This document shows positions 11,648 through 19,221 of a stretch of 64,000 bases of DNA, one piece after another; position 1 is the first letter of the stretch; the number at the start of each line of letters is the position of its first letter. The translations under genes and the position numbers were made by a program. Under the pieces are notes generated by a model. That model was given only the letters and a program-made list of their open reading frames with translations, ran no database searches and was not told where the DNA came from. The stretch comes from Rhodoferax sediminis. Its GTDB lineage: Bacteria; Pseudomonadota; Gammaproteobacteria; Burkholderiales; Burkholderiaceae_C. The stretch is from NCBI RefSeq assembly GCF_006970865.1, contig NZ_CP035503.1, positions 318,501 through 382,500 on the forward strand. Direction: 5' to 3'.

Positions 11648-12401
11648 GTTCGGCCTCGCCCAGATAGACTTCTTTCACACGCTGGTCGGCGGCAATCTCG
11701 GCCGGTGTGCCTTCGGTTAGCACGCGGCCGCCCACCAGCACGGTGATGCGTTCGGCAAAGCGGAACACCAGTCCCATGTCATGCTCGATAAACACGATGG
11801 TGACGTCGCGCGGCAATTGCGCGATGACTTCGAACAGCTCGGCGCTCTCCCCGGAGGGAATGCCGGCGGCCGGCTCGTCGAGCAGCAAAATTCGGGGTCG
11901 GGTCGCCAGCGCCAGGGCGATTTCCACCAGCCGCTGCTTGCCGTAGGGCAGGCTGTGCGTGACGGTGCCGGCATCGGGACTCAGCTTGAGCGAGGCTAGC
12001 AGCGCCATCGCCTCGTCGATCACCACGTGCTGGCGTGCCACGGTCTGGTACCAGCGGTACTGCAGGCCCCGGTGCTCGCAAATCGCCAGCGCGATCGACT
12101 CCAGCACGGTCAGTCCGGCAAACAGCGTGTTGATCTGGAACGTGCGGGTCATGCCGCGTTTGACGCGCTGGTGCTGCGCCAGAGCGGTGATGTTCTGGTC
12201 CCCGAGAAAAACCTGCCCACTGGTGGGCGCCAAGGCGCCGGTCAGCAGGTTGATGAAGGTGGTTTTGCCGGCGCCGTTCGGCCCGATCAGCGCGTGGCGC
12301 GCGCCCGGCGCAAAGCTCAGCGAGACATCGCTGTTGGCCTTGAAGTCGCCCCACTGCTTCGATAGACCCTGGGTGCGCAGCTCGAACGGTACGGCGCTCA
12401 T
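11640..12401 (-). CDS. livG: Branched-chain amino acid-type ABC transporter ATPase LivG
   Basis: 253-aa ABC ATPase with Walker A GPNGAGKTTF (~37-46), a degenerate signature region HSLPYGKQRLVEIALAL (YGKQR in place of LSGGQ, usual in LivG) and Walker B ILLLDEPAAGIP. It overlaps livM by 4 bp (ATGA) and livF by 8 bp. Second nucleotide-binding subunit of the HAAT importer. Confidence 0.92.
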   Translation of the reverse strand: MSAVPFELRTQGLSKQWGDFKANSDVSLSFAPGARHALIGPNGAGKTTFINLLTGALAPTSGQVFLGDQNITALAQHQRVKRGMTRTFQINTLFAGLTVLESIALAICEHRGLQYRWYQTVARQHVVIDEAMALLASLKLSPDAGTVTHSLPYGKQRLVEIALALATRPRILLLDEPAAGIPSGESAELFEVIAQLPRDVTIVFIEHDMGLVFRFAERITVLVGGRVLTEGTPAEIAADQRVKEVYLGEAEHA

Positions 12402-13405
12402 GGAGGTTGCCTCGTGGCTGGCGCAGGCCGGCTCAGGCGCTGCCGGATCTTGTCCAGGCCGCCCAGAATGCCGCCGCGCGCGAACAGCACAATCACCACC
12501 AGCAGCAGGCCGAGCCAGAACTGCCAGTAGACCGGATTGAGATCTGAAATGTAGCTCTGCGCCAGCATGAACACGGCGGCCCCCACCAGTGCGCCATACA
12601 GCCGCCCGGCGCCGCCGAGCACCAGCATGATCAGCAAATCGGCCGAGCGCGAAAAGCCCAGGGTGTCGAGGCCGACGAACTGCGTGGTCTGGGCCAGCAG
12701 GGCGCCCGCCACGCCCGCCACCGCCGCCCCCACTGTGAACACCACGCTCAGTCGCTGCGGCACGTTGGCACCGATGGCGGGCATGCGCTTGCCGCCTTCG
12801 CGAATGCCGGTCAGGCTCAGGCCGAACGGCGAGTTCACCAGCCGGCGCAGCACGACGAACAGCACAAACAGCACGATCAGGCTGTACCAGTAGGCGGTCT
12901 TGCCGTACAGGTCGAACCCGAACACGCCGAGCACCTTGCCCGCCACGATGCCCGATAGCCCGTCCACGCCGCCGGTGAGAGAGGTCGCCTTGTTGGCCGC
13001 CTCGAACAGCATCAGGCTGATGCCCAGCGTCACCATCAGGCGCGTCAGGTCCTGCCCGGGCACCACCAGAAAACTCGTCAAAAACCCGAACAGCGCCGCC
13101 AGCGCGGCGGCGGCCAGCAGGCCCAGCAGCGGCTCGGTCCAGCCATGCGCCGCGAGCAGGCCGGCGGTGTAGGCACCGAGCCCGAAAAAGGCCGCGTGGC
13201 CCAGCGAGACGATGCCGGCGTAGCCAAGGATCAGGTCCAGCGAGAGGGCAAACAGGCCAATGATCAGGGTCTGGCTCATCAGCGACAGGTAGCCGGGGAA
13301 CAAAAAATAGGCGGCCACCGGGGCCAGCCAGAACACGATCTCCAGCGGCTGCCAGCGATCATTCGGCAACGGCGGCCGCGGCGGATGGAGCCAGCGCGGC
13401 ATCAT
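12398..13405 (-). CDS. livM: Branched-chain amino acid-type ABC transporter permease LivM
   Basis: 335-aa polytopic permease, with the LivM hallmarks DLILGYAGIVSLGHAAFFGLGAY (family GxxSLGHAAFFGLGAY) and LGGAGRLYGALVGA near the C-terminus. The N-terminal ~20 residues are Pro/Trp-rich and cytosolic. It overlaps livH by 4 bp and livG by 4 bp. It forms the membrane channel with LivH. Confidence 0.92.
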   Translation of the reverse strand: MMPRWLHPPRPPLPNDRWQPLEIVFWLAPVAAYFLFPGYLSLMSQTLIIGLFALSLDLILGYAGIVSLGHAAFFGLGAYTAGLLAAHGWTEPLLGLLAAAALAALFGFLTSFLVVPGQDLTRLMVTLGISLMLFEAANKATSLTGGVDGLSGIVAGKVLGVFGFDLYGKTAYWYSLIVLFVLFVVLRRLVNSPFGLSLTGIREGGKRMPAIGANVPQRLSVVFTVGAAVAGVAGALLAQTTQFVGLDTLGFSRSADLLIMLVLGGAGRLYGALVGAAVFMLAQSYISDLNPVYWQFWLGLLLVVIVLFARGGILGGLDKIRQRLSRPAPATRQPP

Positions 13406-14268
13406 GAGCGCTTGCCGATGAGGCCGGCCGGAAACAGCACCAGCAGCAGCACCATCAGGCCGTAGATGATGAAGGAGCCGATGGCGGGCACATAGTATTT
13501 GCCCGCCACGTCGCAGACACCCAGGATCAGTGCCGCAAGCAACGGCCCCTTGATGGTGCTGGCGCCGCCGACCACGACCACCAGCAGAAAATAAACCATG
13601 TACTTGATCGGAAAACTCGGATCGAGCCCCAGCACGTCCAAGCCCAGTCCGCCGCCCAGCCCGGCCAGGCCCGAGCCGAGCGCGAACGTGAGGCTGAAGA
13701 CCCGGCTCACGTTGATGCCCAGCCCGGCCGAGGCCTGCTGGTTGTCGACCGAGGCCCGGATTTGCGCGCCGAAGCGGGTACGTTCCACCAAGGCCCGCAG
13801 CGCCAGCGTGATGAGCACGACGATACCGATCAGGAAAAGGCGGTACACGCCCACGTCAACGCCCAGCAGCGAGACCTGGCCGAGCAGATAGCCGGGCAAC
13901 TGCATCGGCTGCTGCGATGAGCCCCAGACGTAGGTGGCAGCCGCCACCGAGATGAAGGTGAGGCCGATGGAGAACAGCACCTGGTCGAGGGGACTGGCCT
14001 GATACAGCCGGCGGTACAGCAGACGCTCCAGCACCAGCCCGGCCAGCGCGCTGGCAATGAAGGCCAGCGGCAGTGTCAGCAGGAACGGCAGGCCCAGGCT
14101 GTTCATGGCCATCACGCACACATAGCCGCCCAGCATCGCGAAGGCGCCATGCGCAAGGTTGACGAAGTTCATCAGCCCCATCGTGATGGACAGCCCGACG
14201 CTGATCAGAAACAGCAGGCTGCCGTAGGCAACGCCGTCGAACAGGACGCCAATGAAGTGACTCAGCAT
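13402..14268 (-). CDS. livH: Branched-chain amino acid-type ABC transporter permease LivH
   Basis: 288-aa permease, first gene of the liv operon. LivH features include GVAYGSLLFLISVGLSITMGLMNFVNLAHGAFAM and the C-terminal GGASTIKGPLLAA loop. About eight hydrophobic helices are seen. It is transcribed away from the binding-protein gene at 14377, and the 108-bp gap between them must hold both promoters. Confidence 0.92.
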   Translation of the reverse strand: MLSHFIGVLFDGVAYGSLLFLISVGLSITMGLMNFVNLAHGAFAMLGGYVCVMAMNSLGLPFLLTLPLAFIASALAGLVLERLLYRRLYQASPLDQVLFSIGLTFISVAAATYVWGSSQQPMQLPGYLLGQVSLLGVDVGVYRLFLIGIVVLITLALRALVERTRFGAQIRASVDNQQASAGLGINVSRVFSLTFALGSGLAGLGGGLGLDVLGLDPSFPIKYMVYFLLVVVVGGASTIKGPLLAALILGVCDVAGKYYVPAIGSFIIYGLMVLLLVLFPAGLIGKRS

Positions 14269-14376
14269 GGACCGTTGCGCTCGCCCGGGGTTGTGGTTTG
14301 ATGTCGAAACAGATTGTACGTATGATTAATAACTGACTGGCACCGCGCCACGCACCTAATCCCAAGGAGACATCGA
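14269..14376. promoter_or_regulatory. Divergent promoter region livH / binding protein
   Basis: The 108-bp gap between divergent starts includes an AT-rich stretch (about 14290-14335, with TTGTACGTATGATTAATAAC) likely to hold promoter elements, and AAGGAGA 6 nt before the ATG at 14377. No clear operator palindrome is visible. Confidence 0.4.
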
Positions 14377-15546
14377 ATGAATTTCACGAAGCACCTGCTG
14401 GCCGCCGCGATGGTGGCTGGCATGATGACGGCGACCCAGGCGGCAGAGCCCCTGAAGATTGGCATGATCCTGCCCATGTCGGGACCCTTCGCCGACTACG
14501 GCAAGCAGATCGAGCACGGCGCCAAGCTGTACCTGCAGGAACACAACAACCAGTTGAGCGGTCGGCCCGTCGAGATCGTGCTCAAGAACGACGACCCTGG
14601 CACCTCGGGCGAGATCGACAAGCGCCTGGCACAAGACCTGGTGATCCGCGACAAGGTCGATATCCTGGCCGGCTTTGCGCTGACCCCGTCGGGGCTGGCC
14701 GTCGCACCGATCGCGACCGAGGCGAAGAAGCCGATGGTCATCATGAATGCCGCCACCTCGATCATCACGACCAAGTCCGACAACATCGTGCGCGTTTCGA
14801 TGACGCTGCCGCAGACCACGGCGCCGATTGCGACCTGGGCCGCGAAGAACGGCATCAAGAAGGTCTACGTGCTGGTGGCCGACTACGGCCCCGGCTACGA
14901 CGCCGAGGCGCAGTTCAGGAAGACCTTCACGGCCGCGGGGGGCGAGATCATCGGCGATGTGCGTACCCCGGTGAAGAGTCCGGACCTGGCCCCGTACCTG
15001 CAAAAAATCAAGGACGCCAAGCCGGATGCCGTGTTCCTGTTCCTGCCGCCCGGGGCGCAGACCATTGCCTTCATGAAGGGCTTCTACGAGCGCGGCCTGG
15101 ACAAGGCCGGCATCAAGATCATTGCGACCGGTGATCTGACCGACGAGGACCTGCTCAATGCCATGGGCGACAACGCGCTGGGCATCATTACCTCCTTCCA
15201 TTACTCGGAAGATCACAAGTCGCCCGAAAACAAGGCCTATGTGTCGGCCTACTACAAGGCCTACCCGAAGGACCGGCCCAACTTCATGTCGGTGGGCGGC
15301 TATGACGGCATGCACCTGATCGACCTGGCCCTGAAGAAAACCGGCGGTAATGCCGATGTGACCAAGTTCATCGACGCCGCCAAGGGTCTGAAGTGGGTCA
15401 GCCCGCGCGGCCCGGTCATGATCGACCCCGCCACGCGCGACATCGTGCAGACCCTGTACATCCGAAAGGTCGAAAAGGTGGACGGCAAGCTGCAGAACGT
15501 GGAGTTTGACCAGATCCCCGACTTCAAGGATCCGGGCAAGCCGTAA
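14377..15546 (+). CDS. Periplasmic binding protein of the HAAT/Liv-type ABC transporter
   Basis: 389-aa type-I periplasmic binding protein. A signal peptide (~1-23, AAAMVAGMMTATQAAEP) precedes a typical LKIGMILPMSGPFADYGKQI start and a two-lobe ANF-receptor fold. It recognises the ligand for LivHMGF. The family covers branched-chain amino acids, urea, short amides, aromatic acids and others; the ligand cannot be assigned by eye. The neighbouring pyrimidine locus makes an amino acid-like, ureido or nucleobase ligand thinkable, but this is only a guess from proximity. Confidence 0.88.
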   Translation: MNFTKHLLAAAMVAGMMTATQAAEPLKIGMILPMSGPFADYGKQIEHGAKLYLQEHNNQLSGRPVEIVLKNDDPGTSGEIDKRLAQDLVIRDKVDILAGFALTPSGLAVAPIATEAKKPMVIMNAATSIITTKSDNIVRVSMTLPQTTAPIATWAAKNGIKKVYVLVADYGPGYDAEAQFRKTFTAAGGEIIGDVRTPVKSPDLAPYLQKIKDAKPDAVFLFLPPGAQTIAFMKGFYERGLDKAGIKIIATGDLTDEDLLNAMGDNALGIITSFHYSEDHKSPENKAYVSAYYKAYPKDRPNFMSVGGYDGMHLIDLALKKTGGNADVTKFIDAAKGLKWVSPRGPVMIDPATRDIVQTLYIRKVEKVDGKLQNVEFDQIPDFKDPGKP

Positions 15547-15563
15547 CGGCGGCTACTAGCGGG

Positions 15564-16022
15564 TTATTGCCAGCCCGCCTGCTTGCGCAGGATGAAGTCA
15601 TGCTCGGTGGGGTCGGATATGTTCTTCCACACCCCGCGAATTTCCCGGCCGCACGAGCCTTCCACGATCTGGCCGGTCCAGGTGGCCGTGATGGTTTTAC
15701 CGTCGCTCGATTCCTCCAGGGTGAAGACCCCGTTGTCCACGTCGCCGGCCACCTGGCCCGTGCCGGTGTCGCGCGTGATCGTGCCGCTCAGGCTCTCGCT
15801 GAACTCGGGGTTGCGCTGCAGATTCAGGGTGGCCTGCCGGGGCGGGATGTCAGGGCCTGCATCCACTTGCGCCTGCCACGGGCCGAACAGGCGTGCGTTG
15901 CTCACGTCGGCCGCTGCGGGGCAGGTGGCGGCCCCCTGCAAATTTGTATTGTTTTGGGCTGTAGCCCCCGTCGCTATTGCGCAAGACGCTATAAAAAGCA
16001 GAGTAACCCGGGCGTGCATCAT
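15564..16022 (-). CDS. Secreted hypothetical protein coupled to rep
   Basis: 152 aa, not recognised. Residues ~1-22 (hydrophobic LLFIASCAIATGATAQ) form a signal peptide ending in AQ|NN. The mature part is rich in Thr, Gly and Asp and looks like a beta-sheet domain (SGTITRDTGTGQVAGDVDNGVF, ITATWTGQIVEGSCG), with two Cys that could pair. Its ATG overlaps the rep stop codon by 4 bp (ATGA), so it is probably translated from the rep message. The DNA for the signal peptide coincides with a copy of the dispersed AT-rich repeat. Function unknown; a periplasmic location is likely. Confidence 0.75.
   Translation of the reverse strand: MMHARVTLLFIASCAIATGATAQNNTNLQGAATCPAAADVSNARLFGPWQAQVDAGPDIPPRQATLNLQRNPEFSESLSGTITRDTGTGQVAGDVDNGVFTLEESSDGKTITATWTGQIVEGSCGREIRGVWKNISDPTEHDFILRKQAGWQ
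15941..15999 (-). repeat. AT-rich dispersed repeat inside a signal-peptide coding region
   Basis: Read on the minus strand it begins TTTTTATAGCGTCTTGCGCA, continues through AATAGCGACGGGGGCTACAG and ends CCCAAAACAATACAAATT. The ATAGCG start and the GGGCTA...GCCCAAA end resemble the copies in dsbD. It encodes the hydrophobic core and cleavage region of the secreted protein at 15564-16022. Confidence 0.5.
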
Positions 16023-18145
16023 GATCCGGCCTGCGCGGCGGCAGCGGCCGAATCCAGCGCTTTTTTCGCGAACTCGGCGCGCAGCGCCTTGAGCTTTTCG
16101 CGCGGGTCTTCGCGCGTGGTGGTTTTATCGAGCGCCATCTCGGCGATGAAGCGGCTGGGCTGCGCGGCGATCATTTCGCGGCCCTTCTTGCGGCGCCGGG
16201 TCCAGCTCACCGCCAGGCTGCGCTGCGCGCGCGTGATGCCCACGTACATCAGGCGCCGCTCTTCCTGCAGGCGCTCGAGCAGGCCTTCCGACATGGGACC
16301 GTCGGCGCGGCCGGTCGGGTTCGCGTCGTCGCCGAGCTTGAACGGCAGCAGGCCCTCGGTCACGCCGACCAGCATCACATGCGGCCACTCCAGGCCCTTG
16401 GCCGCGTGCAGGGTGGAGAGCGTCACGACGTTCTGGTCGGTCTCGCGCTCTTGAATAGTCGACAGCAGCGAGATGGTCTGCGCCACCTCGAGCAGGTTCT
16501 TGATTTCGCTCGATGTACCGGCGCCGCTCGCATCGTCGATCTGGCCACCGCAGCGCGCGGCCATCCAGTCGCAGAACTCCTGCACATTGGTCCAGCGCGT
16601 GGCCGCGAGTTTTTCGCTCTCTTCACCGTCGTACAGGTGCTTCTCGTAATCGATGACTTTGAGCCATTCCGCCAGAAAGGCGCGCGCGTCTTCAAAGCCG
16701 TTGGTGTGGCGCGCGCGGAACTCAAGATCGTTCACGTAGCGACCGAATTCATGCAGGCTGCCCACCGCGCGGGTGGAGAGCGCGCTGCCCAGACTGTTGG
16801 AAAACAGCGCCTCGAACAGGCTCAGCTTGTACTGGCCGGCGAAGGTGCCCAGGCTCGCCAGCGTGGTGTGGCCGATGCCGCGCTTGGGGCTGGTCACGGC
16901 GCGCAAAAACGCCGGGTCGTCGTCGTTGTTGACCCACAGGCGGAACCAGGCGCACAGGTCCTTGATTTCGGCGCGGTCGAAAAAGCTCTGCCCGCCCGAT
17001 ACCTTGTACGGGATCTGCGCGCGGCGCAGCGCCTGCTCGAACACCCGGGCCTGGTGGTTCGCGCGGTACAGCACGGCGAAGTCGCGCAGCTCCGGCATGT
17101 GCGCCGATGGACTGGAGAGGTCACCTCCGGTGCCCGCGCGCAGGCTCTGGATGCGCGCCACCGCGCGCTCGGCCTCGTGCGCCTCGTTGTCGGCATCCAC
17201 CACGCGCACCGGCTCGCCTTCGCCCAGGTCGCTCCACAGGTTTTTCGGGAACAGCTTGGGATTCGGCCCGATCACGTTGTTGGCCGCGCGCAGGATGGCG
17301 CCGGTCGAGCGGTAGTTTTGCTCGAGCTTGATGACCTTGAGCGTGGGGAAGTCGAGCGGGAGCTTTTTCAGGTTGTCCAGCGTTGCGCCGCGCCAGCCGT
17401 AGATGCTCTGGTCGTCGTCGCCGACGGCGGTGAAGCGGCCCCGGCCGCCCACCAGGTATTTGAGCACTTCATACTGCGTGGCGTTCGTGTCCTGGTACTC
17501 GTCCACCAGCACATGGCCCAGCAGCCCTTGCCACTTGGCCCTTACCTGCTCATGATTTTGGAGCAGCTTGAGCGGCAGGCCGATCAGGTCGTCGAAGTCC
17601 ACGCTCTGGTAGGCGACCAGGCGCTCCTCGTAGCGCGCCATGATGCGGGCCGTGATGCGTTCGTTGTCATCTTTGGCCTGCGCCTCGGCCTGCGCCGCGT
17701 TCAGCCCCATGTTCTTCCACAGGCTGATGGTCCACTGCCACTGGCGCGCCGTGGCGGCATCGGTGCTGCCGCCGCAGTCCTTCAGGATGCTGGTCACGTC
17801 GTCGCCGTCGAGGATGCTGAACTGCGGTTTCAAGCCCAGCGCCGCGCCGTCCTGGCGCAGCATGCGCACGCCCAAGGCGTGGAAAGTGCAGACCAGCACC
17901 TCCTTCGCGGCCCGGCCGATCAGCCCCTTCACACGCTCGCGCATCTCGGTCGCGGCCTTGTTGGTGAAGGTGATGGCGGCAATGCGCTTGGGCTCGAGTC
18001 CGGCCTGGATCAGGCGGCCGATCTTGTGCGTGATCACGCGTGTCTTGCCCGAACCCGCGCCGGCCAGCACCAGGCAGGGGCCGTGCAGGTAGTTGACGGC
18101 TTCTTGCTGGGCCAGGTTCAGGCCGGTGGACGGGGAGGCGGACAT
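16019..18145 (-). CDS. rep: ATP-dependent DNA helicase Rep (UvrD/PcrA superfamily 1A)
   Basis: 708-aa SF1A helicase. Motif I is AGAGSGKTRVITHKI (~31-45), motif II VDEYQDTN, motif III VGDDDQSIYGWRGA, motif IV KLEQNYRSTG; motifs V/VI include TLHAAKGLEWPHVML and YVGITRAQRSL. Internal stretches (FFDRAEIKDLCAWFRL, PKRGIGHTTLASLG) follow E. coli Rep more closely than UvrD. It is a 3'-5' helicase used in replication restart and in clearing protein blocks. The gene is divergent from the AEC permease and followed by the small secreted protein with a 4-bp overlap. Somewhat longer than E. coli Rep (673 aa). Confidence 0.88.
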   Translation of the reverse strand: MSASPSTGLNLAQQEAVNYLHGPCLVLAGAGSGKTRVITHKIGRLIQAGLEPKRIAAITFTNKAATEMRERVKGLIGRAAKEVLVCTFHALGVRMLRQDGAALGLKPQFSILDGDDVTSILKDCGGSTDAATARQWQWTISLWKNMGLNAAQAEAQAKDDNERITARIMARYEERLVAYQSVDFDDLIGLPLKLLQNHEQVRAKWQGLLGHVLVDEYQDTNATQYEVLKYLVGGRGRFTAVGDDDQSIYGWRGATLDNLKKLPLDFPTLKVIKLEQNYRSTGAILRAANNVIGPNPKLFPKNLWSDLGEGEPVRVVDADNEAHEAERAVARIQSLRAGTGGDLSSPSAHMPELRDFAVLYRANHQARVFEQALRRAQIPYKVSGGQSFFDRAEIKDLCAWFRLWVNNDDDPAFLRAVTSPKRGIGHTTLASLGTFAGQYKLSLFEALFSNSLGSALSTRAVGSLHEFGRYVNDLEFRARHTNGFEDARAFLAEWLKVIDYEKHLYDGEESEKLAATRWTNVQEFCDWMAARCGGQIDDASGAGTSSEIKNLLEVAQTISLLSTIQERETDQNVVTLSTLHAAKGLEWPHVMLVGVTEGLLPFKLGDDANPTGRADGPMSEGLLERLQEERRLMYVGITRAQRSLAVSWTRRRKKGREMIAAQPSRFIAEMALDKTTTREDPREKLKALRAEFAKKALDSAAAAAQAGS

Positions 18146-18255
18146 GCGGGGAGACTTCGGGGCGGTGCGCAGGGAGAGCGGTCAATGATAACGGCGGGGT
18201 CGGCGCGGCTCGCCGCTTCGGATGTGCTAGGGCCGACTGCGCGGACAATACGCCC

Positions 18256-19221
18256 GTGCTTGACATCCTGCTGGTCACATTCCCGTTTTTCGCGCTGGTG
18301 CTGGCCGGCTACATCGCCGCGCGCCGGCGCATGCTGCCGCTCGACGCCATTCCCGGGCTCAACAGCTTCGTGCTGTATTTCGCACTGCCCTGCCTGCTGT
18401 ACCGCTTCGGCTCGACCACGCCGCTGGCGCAACTGCTCGACGCCAGCCTGTTCCTCTCCTACCTGCTGTGCGCCTTCATCATGGTCGGCTTCGTCGTGGC
18501 TGCCAGCATGAACCGGCGCATCGGCTGGAACGATGCGGCCTTCGGCGCGCTGGTGGCGGCGTTTCCCAACACCGGCTTCATGGGCGTGCCGCTGCTGGTG
18601 GCGCTGCTCGGGGCCGCCGCGGCCGGCCCCGTCATCGTGACGCTGGTGGTGGACCTGGTGATCACCTCGTCGCTGTGCATCGCCCTGTCGCGGCTCGACG
18701 GGGCCGATCAGCATGGCTTTGGCAAGGCCGCGCGGCACGCGTTGCTGGGCATGCTGGTCAATCCCATGCCCTGGGCCATCCTGCTCGGGGCGCTGGCCTC
18801 GGCCGTCCACATGGTGCTGCCCAAGCCGGTGATGCAGACCATCGGCCTGCTGGCGGATGCCGCCTCGCCGGTGGCGCTGTTCACCATCGGCGCGGTGCTG
18901 GCGCGCTCGCAGATGCTGGCCGCCGCCCACGGCCACGCGCCGATTCCGCTGCGCGACTACGTGCCGGTGGCCGTCGCCAAGCTCGTCGTGCACCCGCTGC
19001 TGGTGCTGCTCGTGGGCGCCGCAGCGATCGCCCTGGGGGCGCCGCTGGCCCCGTTTGCCTTGAAGGTCATGGTGCTGGTCGCGGCTCTGCCGAGCGCCAG
19101 CAACGTGGCCATGCTGGCCGAGCGCTTCGGCGCCGACAACGGCCGCATCGCGCGCATCATCCTGGCCTCCACGGTGGCGGCGTTCTTCACGTTCTCGGGC
19201 GCGGTGGCGCTGCTGCACTAA
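18256..19221 (+). CDS. AEC (auxin efflux carrier) family transporter
   Basis: 321-aa membrane protein with about ten hydrophobic helices in two five-helix halves. Family-type segments are LNSFVLYFALPCLLYRF and FGALVAAFPNTGFMGVPLLVALLG in the first half, and ALPSASNVAMLAERFGADNGRIARIILASTV near the C-terminus. Bacterial members are malate/citrate or amino-acid permeases, or unassigned. It starts at GTG 18256, 110 bp from the divergent rep start, and its end overlaps the convergent priA stop by 4 bp. Substrate unknown. Confidence 0.87.
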   Translation: MLDILLVTFPFFALVLAGYIAARRRMLPLDAIPGLNSFVLYFALPCLLYRFGSTTPLAQLLDASLFLSYLLCAFIMVGFVVAASMNRRIGWNDAAFGALVAAFPNTGFMGVPLLVALLGAAAAGPVIVTLVVDLVITSSLCIALSRLDGADQHGFGKAARHALLGMLVNPMPWAILLGALASAVHMVLPKPVMQTIGLLADAASPVALFTIGAVLARSQMLAAAHGHAPIPLRDYVPVAVAKLVVHPLLVLLVGAAAIALGAPLAPFALKVMVLVAALPSASNVAMLAERFGADNGRIARIILASTVAAFFTFSGAVALLH

